A stretch of DNA of 64,000 bases from Leucogyrophana mollusca (lineage: Eukaryota > Basidiomycota > Agaricomycetes > Boletales): NCBI GenBank assembly GCA_021014945.1, contig MU266435.1:1-64000 (forward strand), written 5' to 3'. Below the pieces are notes generated by a model. The model saw only the letters and a program-made list of their open reading frames with translations, made no database searches and had not been told where the DNA came from. Made by a program: the position numbers and the translations under genes. The number at the start of each line of letters is the position of its first letter. The stretch's first letter is position 1. Positions 54,786 through 64,000 of this stretch are shown in pieces.

Positions 54786-56452
54786 CAACATGCAGTTGTG
54801 ACTTCGCAAGTCAAAGTTCCTCGACCCTGTTCCCCACGCTCTCTCGCGGTCGCAATCACCTTCAGAAGCTCCTCCACTCGCAACCATGCGGAGGGCCGAT
54901 GGTCGACCCACCGGACGTCTGCCATTGCGATCTTCGTAAGCCGAGGCATAATGGCTGATAAAAACTCTGCGACGCGAACCGGATCGCGGATGTGAGAGTG
55001 CCCAACGTCTAGAAGCGTGATGTTGTAGTTGGCAACTTCGCTTCCGTTCCCCTCAGTATTAATGGCATCCAAAATAGTGGCGTTTATCGTTACCCTAAGT
55101 TCCCGCAGCCGACGACAGTGCCGTAGCAGGGACAGCATTCCCGTGAAGGTAACCAGAGGCGTGGCTGTGTTTGTGTCCAAATCGAAGACCTCGAGCTGGG
55201 GCCATGCCAGGGCTATTTCTTCTAGGTCGGCATCGGCCAGCTTCGCTGTGCAGTAGCGAGATGAGTGGAAAGTCGTCAGGTTCCTGAATACAAAAAGTGG
55301 TTTCAACGTCTCGAGGCCCCAATCCACGGGGTCCCTATCGTCTGGGCTATAATGGACGATCTTCAGGGTATGTAAACCAGCGGCCGATAAGTGGGACGAC
55401 AGGAGTAGAAAAAACTGCTGGAACGATGATGGGGAGCTAAATTCGGTGGAAATGATATAGATGGATAGGTGGCCACATGTCAGGTGGATGTCCTCGAGAT
55501 ACTGCTGACAAGCTGTTGGTGACTGCGCAGCTATTTTGAAGGATTCGAGTGTAGGCGGGAAATTGGCGTGTGTATGGTGGCCTTGCTGGTCAAGGCGAAC
55601 ACCCAAATGTTTGAATGATTTGAGAGAGGAAAGGTGGGTGATCGCATGCTGACTGAGTGCGTCAGCCTCGACGTATTCAAGGCGGGGCCATTGCGAGATG
55701 CTTTCGGAGATACTCTGCATCATCTTTCCGGAAACACCCATGCACTCGAATTTTTTGATGAGTGGACTTGAGGCGTGCAACGAAGAGACGATGGATAGCG
55801 CAGACGTGGATGGTTCTGATGGGAGGTCGGTCCCAATGCCGAGGCCAGATCCAAGGCAGAGATGACTGAGGTGTGGCCCCATAAACAACGGCAGCAACAG
55901 GTAGTAGTCCGTACCGGAGGACCTGCACATATGATCCTGGGGCTGCGGCCAGTTCAATTGTCGGAGGTTCGGTAGGAAACAGCCGCCGTCGGGTAGAAAC
56001 CTGCTGAGAGCGCGCAGGACGTCATAACCAATGTACTCAAACAAAAAGGGGCTGCGATATTTGCCGAAGATGCGAACGCGTTGGGCATGTTGCTGGAATA
56101 CGACCCAGTTCGAGGAGGAAAGAGGTCTGGCAAATACCTGACAGTGGAGATGAAAGATGATGAGTACGAGACTTGATCGATGGAGAACCGGCAGTACCAG
56201 GAAACCGCCCTCGTCCTTCACCCACAAGTCCTGAGGTAAACATCGTATCAAGGGGTCGAACGAGTTCAAGAAACTCCAAAGGACGTCTAAAGCGGGGTCT
56301 CTAAAGGTGCGGCATGTTCTCGCGAGAGAAGCTAAATCAGCGCGAGCTTGACGAAGTACGGGCATTCTCATTGTCGATGGGTCGCCAGGATAACCATAGA
56401 TTTTCGAGGCAATTTCATAGAGAATATCTGTGGCGTGTAGGCATCGATGCAT
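54785..56452 (-). CDS. F-box protein, unit 4
   Basis: Fourth paralogue, open in one frame throughout. ATG 56452 gives MHRCLHATDILYEIASKIYG, F-box core LASLARTCRTFRDPALDVLW, then leucine-rich-like repeats (FLPNLRQLNWPQ, RLEYVEADALSQHAITHLSS, DLEEIALAWPQLEVFDLDTN, LRELRVTINATILDAINTEG). The 60-nt intron at 56138-56197 keeps frame whether or not it is removed; by comparison with unit 2 it is probably spliced. Its hydrolase partner has been lost. No disabling mutation seen. Confidence 0.76.
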   Translation of the reverse strand: MHRCLHATDILYEIASKIYGYPGDPSTMRMPVLRQARADLASLARTCRTFRDPALDVLWSFLNSFDPLIRCLPQDLWVKDEGGFLVLPVLHRSSLVLIIFHLHCQVFARPLSSSNWVVFQQHAQRVRIFGKYRSPFLFEYIGYDVLRALSRFLPDGGCFLPNLRQLNWPQPQDHMCRSSGTDYYLLLPLFMGPHLSHLCLGSGLGIGTDLPSEPSTSALSIVSSLHASSPLIKKFECMGVSGKMMQSISESISQWPRLEYVEADALSQHAITHLSSLKSFKHLGVRLDQQGHHTHANFPPTLESFKIAAQSPTACQQYLEDIHLTCGHLSIYIISTEFSSPSSFQQFFLLLSSHLSAAGLHTLKIVHYSPDDRDPVDWGLETLKPLFVFRNLTTFHSSRYCTAKLADADLEEIALAWPQLEVFDLDTNTATPLVTFTGMLSLLRHCRRLRELRVTINATILDAINTEGNGSEVANYNITLLDVGHSHIRDPVRVAEFLSAIMPRLTKIAMADVRWVDHRPSAWLRVEELLKVIATARERGEQGRGTLTCEVTTAC

Positions 56453-56484
56453 CACTGTAACCGAGACTTGAATGTTTTATGGTC

Positions 56485-56602
56485 ACCTCTAGTTCACGAT
56501 CTACCTGCAAAGCGTGAAGAGGCGACGCAGGTGATTGAGATGGTCGAGCTGGCGTACAAGAGTTCTGCAGAGGGGCGCACGATTGCGGTCCCCAAGATCT
56601 AA
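56485..56602 (+). pseudogene. Gfo/Idh/MocA remnant 3
   Basis: LVHDLPA fused to KREEATQVIEMVELAYKSSA then EGRTIAVPKI and TAA at 56600-56602. This is the best preserved version of the dehydrogenase C-terminus and lies 134 bp upstream of the UBL gene start, probably its original neighbour. Confidence 0.8.
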
Positions 56603-56735
56603 GTTAATCTGAGCTGTGTAGAATAGAAAGATGAAACCGACGTGCTGTGCTTGTAATCAGTGAGCCACGTGGTTACACGTATCCACAAATTCGCAGTGAC
56701 TCTCCTGGTTAGACGCCTCCCATAATCCATCCACC

Positions 56736-58560
56736 ATGGCCACGTCCACCGTCTCCCTCCGCGTCGAGCTCCCCTCATACTCGCACTCGTTTTCGATAGA
56801 CGTCCCGCCGACGTCCACCGTGCACGACATCAAGACCGCCATCTCGCACACATGCACCGGACATCCTAGGGTCGACGGCCAGCGCATCATCTGGCGTGGG
56901 CGGTATCTTGCCGACGAGGAGAGGATGGGCGATATTTGGAAGGCACGTCTCTCATGTGAGGGTAGATGGTCTGTGTACTGACGTGGCTGTAGTCGCCTGA
57001 GGAACAGCGTATCGTCCACCTTGCAGTGCATCCTTCGGCATGGACGGCTGCTCCACCAACCGTGGACATCCCAGCGATCACCCCGCTCCCCGTCTACCGC
57101 GAATTCAAGCGCCCCGAGCCCGCCCCAGCCCCAGCCCCGGCTCCGCGCACCGACGACCCCGCCCCAGCCCCATCGCAAACGGGCCAAACGTTCCCCTTCA
57201 TCGCCTTCCGACACCAAAACGCACTCCTCGCACTCACCCACGACACCCCGCTCGCCCCCAGCTCCCCTGCCGCCCTCGACGCCGCCCGCCTCGCCACGCA
57301 GAAGGCCGTCGAGCAGCAGGGCTACGTCTGGCCCGACGTCCTCGACGACGACTTCCCCGTGTACCGTCCCGAGGCCGGCCAGGGCCTCGCGTACGAGCGC
57401 ATCGCCATGGGGTGAGTCGCCGCAGTTTGGTTCACACTATGTGCTAATTTCCGCCCTGCAGGCCCAAAACGTATCTCTCCCTCCGCAACCCCGGCGCGAC
57501 GCCGACAGCGCTGCAGATCCACGCCCTCAAAGTCCTCACATACACGTTCTCTCTCCTCCCGCTCCCCCCGCCGCCCATAGCGACGAGTGCTGCCACGCCC
57601 AACATCGCCCAACAAGTGCCGGTCCACCCGCACGTGAACGAGCTCCTCCAACAGCTCGGCCTCCCCGCCCTCCGTGCCGTCCCCAACGTCCACGTCAACC
57701 CCGACGCTGCTGCTGCTGCCGCGGCGCCCCTCCCGCACGCAGACGATCCGAACCCGGGCTTCCAGGAGGTCCCCCTCCGCGCACTCCTCGCCCCGCTGAT
57801 GATGGTCGTCGTCCGCACCCTCCTCCTGCTCTACTTCTTCTCCCCGACGCGGAAGCCGCTCCTCGGGCTGTGTCTGATCGCGTACATTATGTATGAGATG
57901 TGGACCCATGTCCGGATCGTGGTCTGGCGCCCCATCGATCGCGAGGGTGCTGGGCCTCAGCAGCAGCAGCAGCAGCAGCAGCGGCCAAATCCCGTTGTCC
58001 CGCCTGCGTTCGTCCAGGCGGCTGCACGGGAACGAGCACAAGCGCAAGCACAGGGACAGGGACAAGCGCAAGCTGGTGCAGCAGCAGCGCCACCAAACCC
58101 CACCGCCGAGCCACCCCGCCCGCCAAACCAAGCCCAGGGCCCTCCCGCGCTCGCGCAGCCCGACAGCCTCCTCGACACGCTCGCGCTGGCGAGCATCCAC
58201 GATGAGAACAAGGTCCTCTGGCCGGCGCAGGGCGCGCGCGCGCCGGAGGCGCCGGGGGTGATGCACAGGGTGTGGGCGTTTGTGAGCCTCCTGGTCGTCT
58301 CGCTGCATCCGGCGGTCTGGAATCGGCGGCGGGCGGCGCTGAGGCAGAGAGAGGGGAGGTTGAGGACGGAGATGAATGCGATGGAGCGGGAGGAGGAGAG
58401 GGTGGGTGAGGGTGAGGGGGGAGAGGATGTGGCGGGGCGGGAGGAGAGGGAGAGGAAGAGGGCTGCGAGAAAGGTGTTGCTCGCGCAACATGCGAGGCGG
58501 CCGCAGTGGGTGCACGAGTATGTGACACGCGTCAGGGGCGGGGAGTGGGTCGAGGATTAA
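56736..58560 (+). CDS. Ubiquitin-like domain membrane protein, HERP/Usa1-like
   Basis: Probable ER-membrane scaffold of the ER-associated degradation type. ATG 56736 starts a ubiquitin-like fold (VSLRVELPSYSHSFSIDV, TVHDIKTAISHTC, QRIIWRGRYLADEERMGDIW), with the first intron right after it. A proline/alanine-rich linker and EQQGYVWPDVLDDDFPVYRP follow. Then come two close hydrophobic segments (LLAPLMMVVVRTLLLLYFF and LLGLCLIAYIMYEMW), a polyglutamine run (CAG repeat at about 57958-57980), an AQAQGQGQAQ stretch, a further hydrophobic segment (VWAFVSLLVVSLH) and a basic/acidic coiled tail ending GEWVED. UBL plus hairpin membrane anchor is the plan of HERPUD/Usa1; identity to either is an inference. 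Confidence 0.65.
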
Positions 58561-58704
58561 TACTAGATGCTCAGTATCTCGATGGGCTTATTGTACTTTT
58601 GCTTTGCACGGAATACCATAACACATGCAGCATACACTATTTGCTCAGACCAGGCTCAGGGAAAGGATGGTATTGCAGAGGGTGATATCGACAGATATTC
58701 GAGG

Positions 58705-60022
58705 CTATTCGCTCTCGTCATCTTCGTCGTCCTCGTCGAACTCTTCCGCCTCATCGTCTATAAATCCATTTAGGGTCGGTCCTTCCCCGTCTGAATCCTC
58801 GTCCTCGTCCTCCTCTTCACTCCCGTCCTCCTCGTCCTCACTCTCCCCGCCCAGCTCGATGTCCTCTATACTCCCCTCATCGTCGCCGCTCTCAACAGGG
58901 ACCTCGACGTCCATCCCGTCCTCCTCGTCCTCGTCCTCGCTTTCCCCCTCGACATACCGCGTCGGCTCCTTCGCCCCGCCCTCACGCTTATCCTTTTCCC
59001 TGTGCGGCACGAGCGGCGCAGGCGCCACCGAGGACCGCATCTCGATCTGCGAGAGGACCATGTCCAGGCGCCCGCTCAGCGAGAGCAGGCTCTCCTGCAG
59101 TGCCAGCCGCGCCGTGAGGGTCGAGTGCAGGCCCGACAGCCGCGCTACGAGGTCCGGCATCTGCAACGCACCGCGTCAGCCTAATTAATTTCCCCACGCA
59201 AAGAGGGACGAGACGAGACGCACCGTCATGAGATGCCCGCTATGGACCGCAAGGACCGCCTTCACCCACGTAATCAGCCCCATGCCCCGCTGCGCGCTCG
59301 CGCCCCCGCCCCCGCCCTTCATGTTCCCCACTCGTGCGCCGCGCCCGAGTCGCTCCATGCACGACGTGAGCAGCGGCACGGCGAGCTGCGGCGGGAGGCG
59401 CAGCACGGTGTTGCGGATCAGCGCGGGGTCCGAGTGCGCGAGGCACGTCTCGAGGAGGCGCGCGTCGGCGGAGTGCAGCGCCTGGATGAGCGTGCGCGTC
59501 AGCGAGTGCGCGGGGACGACGGTGGGGGCGGCGTCTTGGCGCTTTTGCTGGCGCCGTGATAGTGGGGCGCCGGGCTGGTTTTGGGGTGCGTTTTGGGCTT
59601 GGTTGGGGTTTGGATTTGGGTTTGGGGCTTGGGTTTCGTCGTCGCTGGTGTCGGAGGAGCCTGGGGCGGGGTTTGCGGAGATGGCGGAGAGGCGCTGGCC
59701 GAGGCTTAGTTCTGCGAGGTTGGCGTCGAGTGTTCCGTCCACTTCGGCAGAGGGAAGGTCGTCCATCGCAGCGTCCTGGCCAAGCTCGACGCCAGAGTGC
59801 ACAGCGAGAGACGAGGACTCTGCGTAGCGGACGTTTTTGGGGCCGGACTGTGCTCGTATGATAAGCCTTGGTGTATTCTGCGCCACTTTAGATACTCGGG
59901 CTGGGACTTACGAGCACGCCTGGTTCGTGGTCTGTGAGGACTGTGTCTGCCTCTGCGGTGGGCTGTGAGGCGGCTTTGCGCTTCGATTTGCGTGGTTTTT
60001 TCGTGGGCGGGAGGGATGCCAT
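58705..60022 (-). CDS. Utp12-domain small-subunit processome protein without WD40 repeats
   Basis: Nucleolar ribosome-biogenesis protein. ATG 60022 begins a basic nuclear-localisation-like leader (MASLPPTKKPRKSKRKAASQ). After a 65-nt intron come ELSLGQRLSAISANPAPGS and an NPNPNPNQ repeat. The Utp12 helical domain follows: SLTRTLIQALHSADARLLET, HSDPALIRNTVLRLPPQLAV, LLTSCMERLGRGARVGNMKG, GLITWVKAVLAVHSGHLMT, then MPDLVARLSGLHSTLTARLA. The tail is very acidic (EDEDEEDGMD, EEEDEDEDSDGEGP, DEDDEDDESE), as in Utp5/WDR43. Those proteins also carry an N-terminal propeller, which is absent here. Confidence 0.78.
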
Positions 60023-60347
60023 TGGGGCTGTGGGAGACGGTGTTTGTGAGATTCGGTGGACTGTTTTGGAGTCTCTGGAGAGATCTGGAGATGATGACTG
60101 ACCTGATCGTATTCGAGAGCAAAATTATTCCACTTGGTCACTTCCCGATCTGGACGAGACGCACCAGCTGCACTCAGACTCATCCCTCACCCGACCGGCG
60201 ACCGCTCTCAGCGGCGAATAACCTTCACGGTGTTTCCAGACGTGGCGTGCTGCATATAAACACCCTTGCTGCAGCTCTCGAGATCCCTGTTACGAAAACA
60301 CCCTTGATATCCTTCCCCCGCCTCAAGTAATTGGCGCAGAGTCGGAG
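60023..60347. promoter_or_regulatory. Divergent promoter, Utp12-domain gene / CDK
   Basis: 325 bp between opposite starts; must contain both promoters. No striking motif seen beyond a CT/CC-rich stretch just upstream of the CDK ATG. Confidence 0.45.
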
Positions 60348-61900
60348 ATGAACTACATTCAGGTGAGCTATCGTGTCCATCTCGCCAGGCTTATGGGTGT
60401 GCTGACGTCGTGCAGCTGGAGAAACTAGGTATGGTCCTCCGTGTGGTTCTAGTGCCATGATTGACCCCCACGTCCCCAGGCGAGGGCACCTACGCCACCG
60501 TGTACAAGGCGAGTCCCGCCCGCGGATCCCCAGTTCCTTTATCTAACAGAACCCCCCAGGGCCGCTCCCGAACGACCAACGAGATCGTCGCGCTCAAAGA
60601 GATCCACCTCGATGCAGAGGAAGGCACGCCCTCCACCGCGATCCGCGAGATCTCCCTCATGAAGGAGCTCAAGCACGTCAACATCGTCCGCCTCCACGAC
60701 GTCATCCACACCGAGACCAAGCTCGTCCTCATCTTCGAGTACTGCGACCAGGACCTCAAGAAGTACATGGACCAGCACGGCGACCGCGGCGCCCTCGACC
60801 CGATGACCGTGCGGAGCTTCATGTACCAGCTCCTGAAGGGGACGTCGTTTTGCCACGAGAATCGCGTCCTGCACCGCGATCTGAAGCCGCAGAATTTGCT
60901 GATCAATCGCAAGGGGGAGCTGAAGCTGGGTGATTTTGGGCTGGCGAGGGCGTTTGGGGTGCCGGTTAATACGTTTTCGAATGAGGTGAGGTGGTTTTGG
61001 CGGCGTTTTTTGGTGTGTCGATCTCATGAGCTGTGTACTAGGTCGTTACGCTGTGGTATCGGGCGCCGGATGTTCTGCTCGGGTCGCGGACGTACAACAC
61101 GTCTATTGATGTGTGGTCATGTGGATGTATCTTCGCCGAGATGATTTCCGGGGTGCCGCTCTTCAGAGGTCGGGATAACCAGGATCAGCTGCTCCATATT
61201 ATGCGCATTGTAGGCACCCCAGACGATAGAGTCCTGAGGAAGATCGCCACCGAGTCGGTGGGTGTCTAATCGCTGTTTGTTCTCCTACGATGCTGACCCC
61301 CGAGCATAAAACAGCCCGAAATTACTCTGAAGCAATATCCGAGATACCCCAAGATCTCATTCCAGCAAGTACTTCCTAAAGCAACTCCCCAAGGTGAGTA
61401 GCCAGACGTACCGCACGCACACCCCCGCTGAACGCCATGTAGCTCTCGACCTCTTGGAGCGTCTCCTCCAGTTCGACCCCAGTAAACGCATCACCGCGAC
61501 CGAAGCTCTCTCACACCCCTACTTCACCTCCACAGTCAGCCCTGCTTACGGCCCCACACCGACTCCCGGATCAATGCCCCCTCCGCAGTTCAACTATCCC
61601 CATCCGCACGCCCATCAGCAGCAGCAGCAACAGCAACAGCCATCCCAGCACATCCCCCAGCCGCAGGCATACGTGCACCCCCAGCAGCAGCCGATGTATA
61701 GCCAGCAGGACGCTGCCCGCCTGCAGGCGCACGCACAAGCCCAAGCTATGGCTCAGGCGCAGGCTCAGGCGCAGGCGCAGGCGCAGGCTGCTCAGGCTCA
61801 GGCGCACGCTCACGCCCAAGCACATATTCAGCAGCAGGTACCGTCGGCGCCTTACGGCGGGCCCGGCTATCCTGCACAGTATCAACAAGCACCACGATAG
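60348..61900 (+). CDS. PHO85: Cyclin-dependent kinase, Pho85/Cdk5 type, with Gln/Ala-rich tail
   Basis: Serine/threonine kinase of the Pho85 group (nutrient and phosphate signalling, cell polarity). ATG 60348: MNYIQLEKLG, glycine loop [15 protein letters not shown] with the ATP-binding lysine, and the cyclin-contact helix [16 protein letters not shown] characteristic of Pho85. Then DQDLKKYMD, catalytic loop [53 protein letters not shown], and [20 protein letters not shown]. After the kinase fold comes a tail of about 100 residues rich in Q, P and AQ repeats ([20 protein letters not shown]). Introns are short; one has a GC donor (60509-60559). Stop TAG 61898-61900. Confidence 0.88.
60509..60559 (+). 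other. In-frame GC-AG intron in the CDK glycine-loop region
   Basis: 51 nt, donor AAG|GCGAGT, acceptor CCCCAG. Removal joins VYK to [13 protein letters not shown], matching CDK family spacing between the glycine loop and the ATP lysine. Retention adds 17 codons without a stop, so a gene finder that forbids GC donors would report a protein with an insertion. Confidence 0.75.
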
Positions 61901-62477
61901 TATATCATTACCTTGTACCGCACATGTTTTTTCTCGGCCGTGTCTTGTTCTCTGTTTGTTGTATTTTTGGTAGACGGTCCGGATCAGTGTCGAGATGTAA
62001 CCCAAACTCAAGTGTATAATGCAGGCCGCCCCTTGGGATGTCTTGTCCTCGAGCTGATGATGCTTTTGATGGTCATGCATTTGCTTAAAATTTCTGCCAA
62101 TGGCTCGCCTCGGGCCGCCCGTCCCCACCTCAATGACGTCCGTGCCTCACCTCCGCTGACCACGCATTTCATTTCCCTTTGCATCAGCCATGAAAGAACA
62201 ATGACTGGCCTCCCCGGAGGCTTAGTACGCCGTCCTTCTTATAAAACAAGCAACGATCCTCAAGTCTCGAAAGATCCCTTTCAGCGAGCACAGGAGTTTC
62301 GTTCTTTGTAGCCCAATTTGGAAGGCGGGGCACGATCAACACTTCCACGTGGGCACGCGTTCTTTTGTTTCCTTGCCTCGGCATTTAGTGGCTCACAGAC
62401 TACAAAATCAGCCCTGTCACCCTTCCAGCTTCTCCAGTGAACCGTTATAACCTTCCCATCGTTTCCTTCTCGTCTTA
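61901..62477. other. Intergenic region, CDK to PKA regulatory subunit
   Basis: About 580 bp: the CDK 3' end and the PKA-R promoter and leader. No gene or obvious repeat recognised. Confidence 0.5.
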
Positions 62478-64000
62478 ATGTCGACGTTCGACTCGCTGGT
62501 CGCGGACCTGACCCGCGACGTATACCGTGCACAGCCCAAGGACGCACTCCAGTTCTGCTCCAACTGGTTCCAAGCGCGGCTCGAAGAACAGCGGACCCGC
62601 ACGCGTGACGCTCTCGTGAACCGTGGGCACTCCCCCATCGAGGTGCCTCCGGATTTTTACATCGATACCCCCGTCAGCCTCGGCCCTCGAAACTCCACCC
62701 CAAACCCCGTTTCTGCCTTTTCCCAACAGCTCATCACACAGCGCCGCGCCTCGTCGCTGCACACCTTCTCACACAGTCCGTTTGGGACGCTCAATGTACC
62801 CGGAAACGCACTGCTCTCCATGGACACGAATGGGAATGGGAACGGGATGGGCCCACCGACGTTCACGCTCGATGGGCGTGAGCTCCCTCCTACGTCTCCG
62901 CTCACAACCGATCCGACGAACTCGTTTGCGAGGTACGATGCGGCAGCCACCCCCACCCTGTCGTCCTCGCCTCTGAACCCGGGTGATTATCTTCACCCGG
63001 CCTCGTCCACCATCTTCGCACGCCGCACGTCCGTCAGCGCAGAGCCTATAGCAGTCGACAGCGGCCACGACGACCCGCTCCCCGTCTTCCCTAAGACGGC
63101 TGACCAGCTCCGCCGCATCAAAGCTTCCATCGCGAACAACTTTATTTTCCGCGACCTCGACGAGGAGCAGGAACGCGGTGTGCTCAACGCGATGCAGGAG
63201 AGCCACCTCACCAAGGATGAGGTCGTCATCCGCCAGGGCGACGTAGGAGAGTACTTTTACGTGGTCGAGGCAGGGCTGCTACACTGCTTCGTTCGCCCCG
63301 AGCCCCTGCCCCCCACATGGCTCACAGAAAACCCATCGTCAACCAACGCCTCCCCTCCCGAAAAGTTCATCCAACCCGGGTATCATCCCGATTTCGGACG
63401 TAAAGTTGCAGAGTACAGATCAGGCACTTCATTTGGCGAGCTTGCGTTGATGTATGGACACCCACGTGCCGCTACCGTGCAGGCGATTGAGCCATCAACT
63501 GTATGGGCGCTCGATCGCATTACGTTCCGCACCATCATTCTCAAAGCGGCTCATAGACGACGGACAATGTACGAACAGTTCCTGTCCAGCGTTCCGCTAC
63601 TCGCCTCCCTTGAGCCAGGGGAAAGAAGCAAGATCGCGGATGCTCTCGTGAGCAAAACGCACCCCGATGGAGAGGCGGTGCTCAGGCAGGGGGATATGGG
63701 AGATACCTTTTTCTTTGTTGAAGAAGGGGAAGCAATCGTCACCAAGTCACAACAATCCGACACAGGCGAAGTCCGGGAAATCACTGTTGGGCACCTCAAG
63801 AAGGGCGATTACTTTGGCGGTGAGTTGCCTTGATGGTGATTCGCCTTTCCATATATAACTGACGCATCGCTTGCAGAACTATCTTTGCTTCGACTCGAAC
63901 CGAGAGCTGCCACGGTCAGTGCTGTGCATCGGACGGATCCGTCGCAGCCCAAGTTAAAGGTAGCAGCCTTGGATGCGCCGGCATTCACGCGCTTACTTGG
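62478..64000 (+). CDS. BCY1: cAMP-dependent protein kinase regulatory subunit (3' end outside window)
   Basis: Regulatory subunit that holds PKA inactive until cAMP binds. ATG 62478: MSTFDSLVADLTRDVYRAQP followed by KDALQFCSNWFQARLEEQR, the dimerisation/docking region. A serine/threonine/proline-rich linker follows, then ARRTSVSAE, an RRxS-type inhibitor site that the kinase can phosphorylate. cAMP-binding domain A carries FGELALMYGHPRAATVQA (phosphate-binding cassette FGELAL...PRAAT). Domain B begins VPLLASLEPGERSKIADALV and continues over an intron (from about 63823) into ELSLLRLEPRAATVSA. The window ends inside domain B. No disabling change seen. Confidence 0.93.

Larger units (their letters stand above)
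44310..56602. repeat. Four-unit tandem segmental duplication (hydrolase + F-box) with gene debris
   Basis: The unit is an alpha/beta hydrolase (plus) convergent with an F-box gene (minus), with the same 3' junction between them: the hydrolase end, GGCAGGCGATCATGG and the F-box end. Units: 44.3-47.0, 47.7-50.0, 51.8-54.3 and 54.65-56.45 kb. Spacers carry fragments of an alcohol dehydrogenase, a Gfo/Idh/MocA gene, the UBL gene at 56736 and a Pif1-like helicase. Copies are clearly diverged at single bases, so duplication was not a single recent event. Confidence 0.85.

Noticed and set aside
57958..57980. Short tandem CAG array as a possible CRISPR-like or structural repeat
   Set aside because: It is a polyglutamine-coding trinucleotide run within the UBL gene; no spacer structure.
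57021..58528. Several 100-400-codon frames overlapping the UBL gene in other frames and on the minus strand
   Set aside because: GC-rich, stop-poor sequence leaves all frames open; they show only low-complexity P/A/R runs and no splice logic.
59228..59861. Plus-strand frames of 100-200 codons across the Utp12 gene
   Set aside because: Complement of the conserved Utp12 coding exons; no independent evidence.

Overview
The window looks like nuclear DNA of a basidiomycete fungus, most likely an agaricomycete. Nearly every gene is cut by many introns of about 50-60 nt with GT..AG ends and CTNAN-type branch sites. Genes are tightly packed on both strands, and the families (fungal sugar porters, Prp5, Slh1, Pre3, Pho85-type CDK, agaricomycete F-box proteins) are fungal. 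No bacterial operon features are present. Gene coordinates below span start codon to stop codon including introns; names are given by recognised motifs, not by database search.

Layout. 0.5-6.5 kb: two tandem sugar transporters on the minus strand. 7.8-13.7 kb: an Slh1/ASCC3-type double-cassette helicase whose second cassette is degenerate and C-terminally short. 13.8-15.6 kb: a kynurenine-type aminotransferase. 16.6-20.1 kb: an unusual ankyrin/DysF/FYVE/zinc-finger/RING protein. 20.3-22.6 kb: an uncharacterised coiled-coil protein and a PI31-type proteasome regulator, divergent from the spliceosomal helicase Prp5 (22.8-26.4 kb). 26.8-29.0 kb: a DHA1-type MFS transporter. 29.3-36.7 kb: two nuclear-pore genes, Nsp1 and Nup82, separated by a WW-like membrane protein. 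36.9-40.3 kb: three proteasome genes in a row (alpha7, Rpn12, beta1). 40.4-44 kb: an unrecognised protein and a Gfo/Idh/MocA oxidoreductase.

44-56.6 kb is an accessory island. A unit of one alpha/beta hydrolase gene convergent with one F-box gene occurs four times. The hydrolase decays stepwise (full but gapped, internally deleted, 5'-truncated and frameshifted, completely lost), while at least three of the four F-box genes stay readable. Fragments of a zinc-type alcohol dehydrogenase, of a second Gfo/Idh/MocA gene (three copies) and of the neighbouring ubiquitin-like gene are scattered through it, together with a remnant of a Pif1-type helicase of the sort carried by Helitron transposons. 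56.7-64 kb returns to housekeeping genes: a HERP/Usa1-like ubiquitin-domain membrane protein, a Utp12-domain ribosome-biogenesis protein, a Pho85-like CDK and the regulatory subunit of protein kinase A (cut by the window end).

The most striking signal is in gene structure. Three different microexons of 3, 4 and 7 nt are needed to restore conserved protein motifs: one histidine of the FYVE signature and two sites in both sugar transporters. Three introns appear to use GC donors. The window is also rich in ubiquitin-proteasome functions: alpha7, beta1, Rpn12, PI31, a FYVE/RING protein, four F-box copies and a UBL membrane protein.
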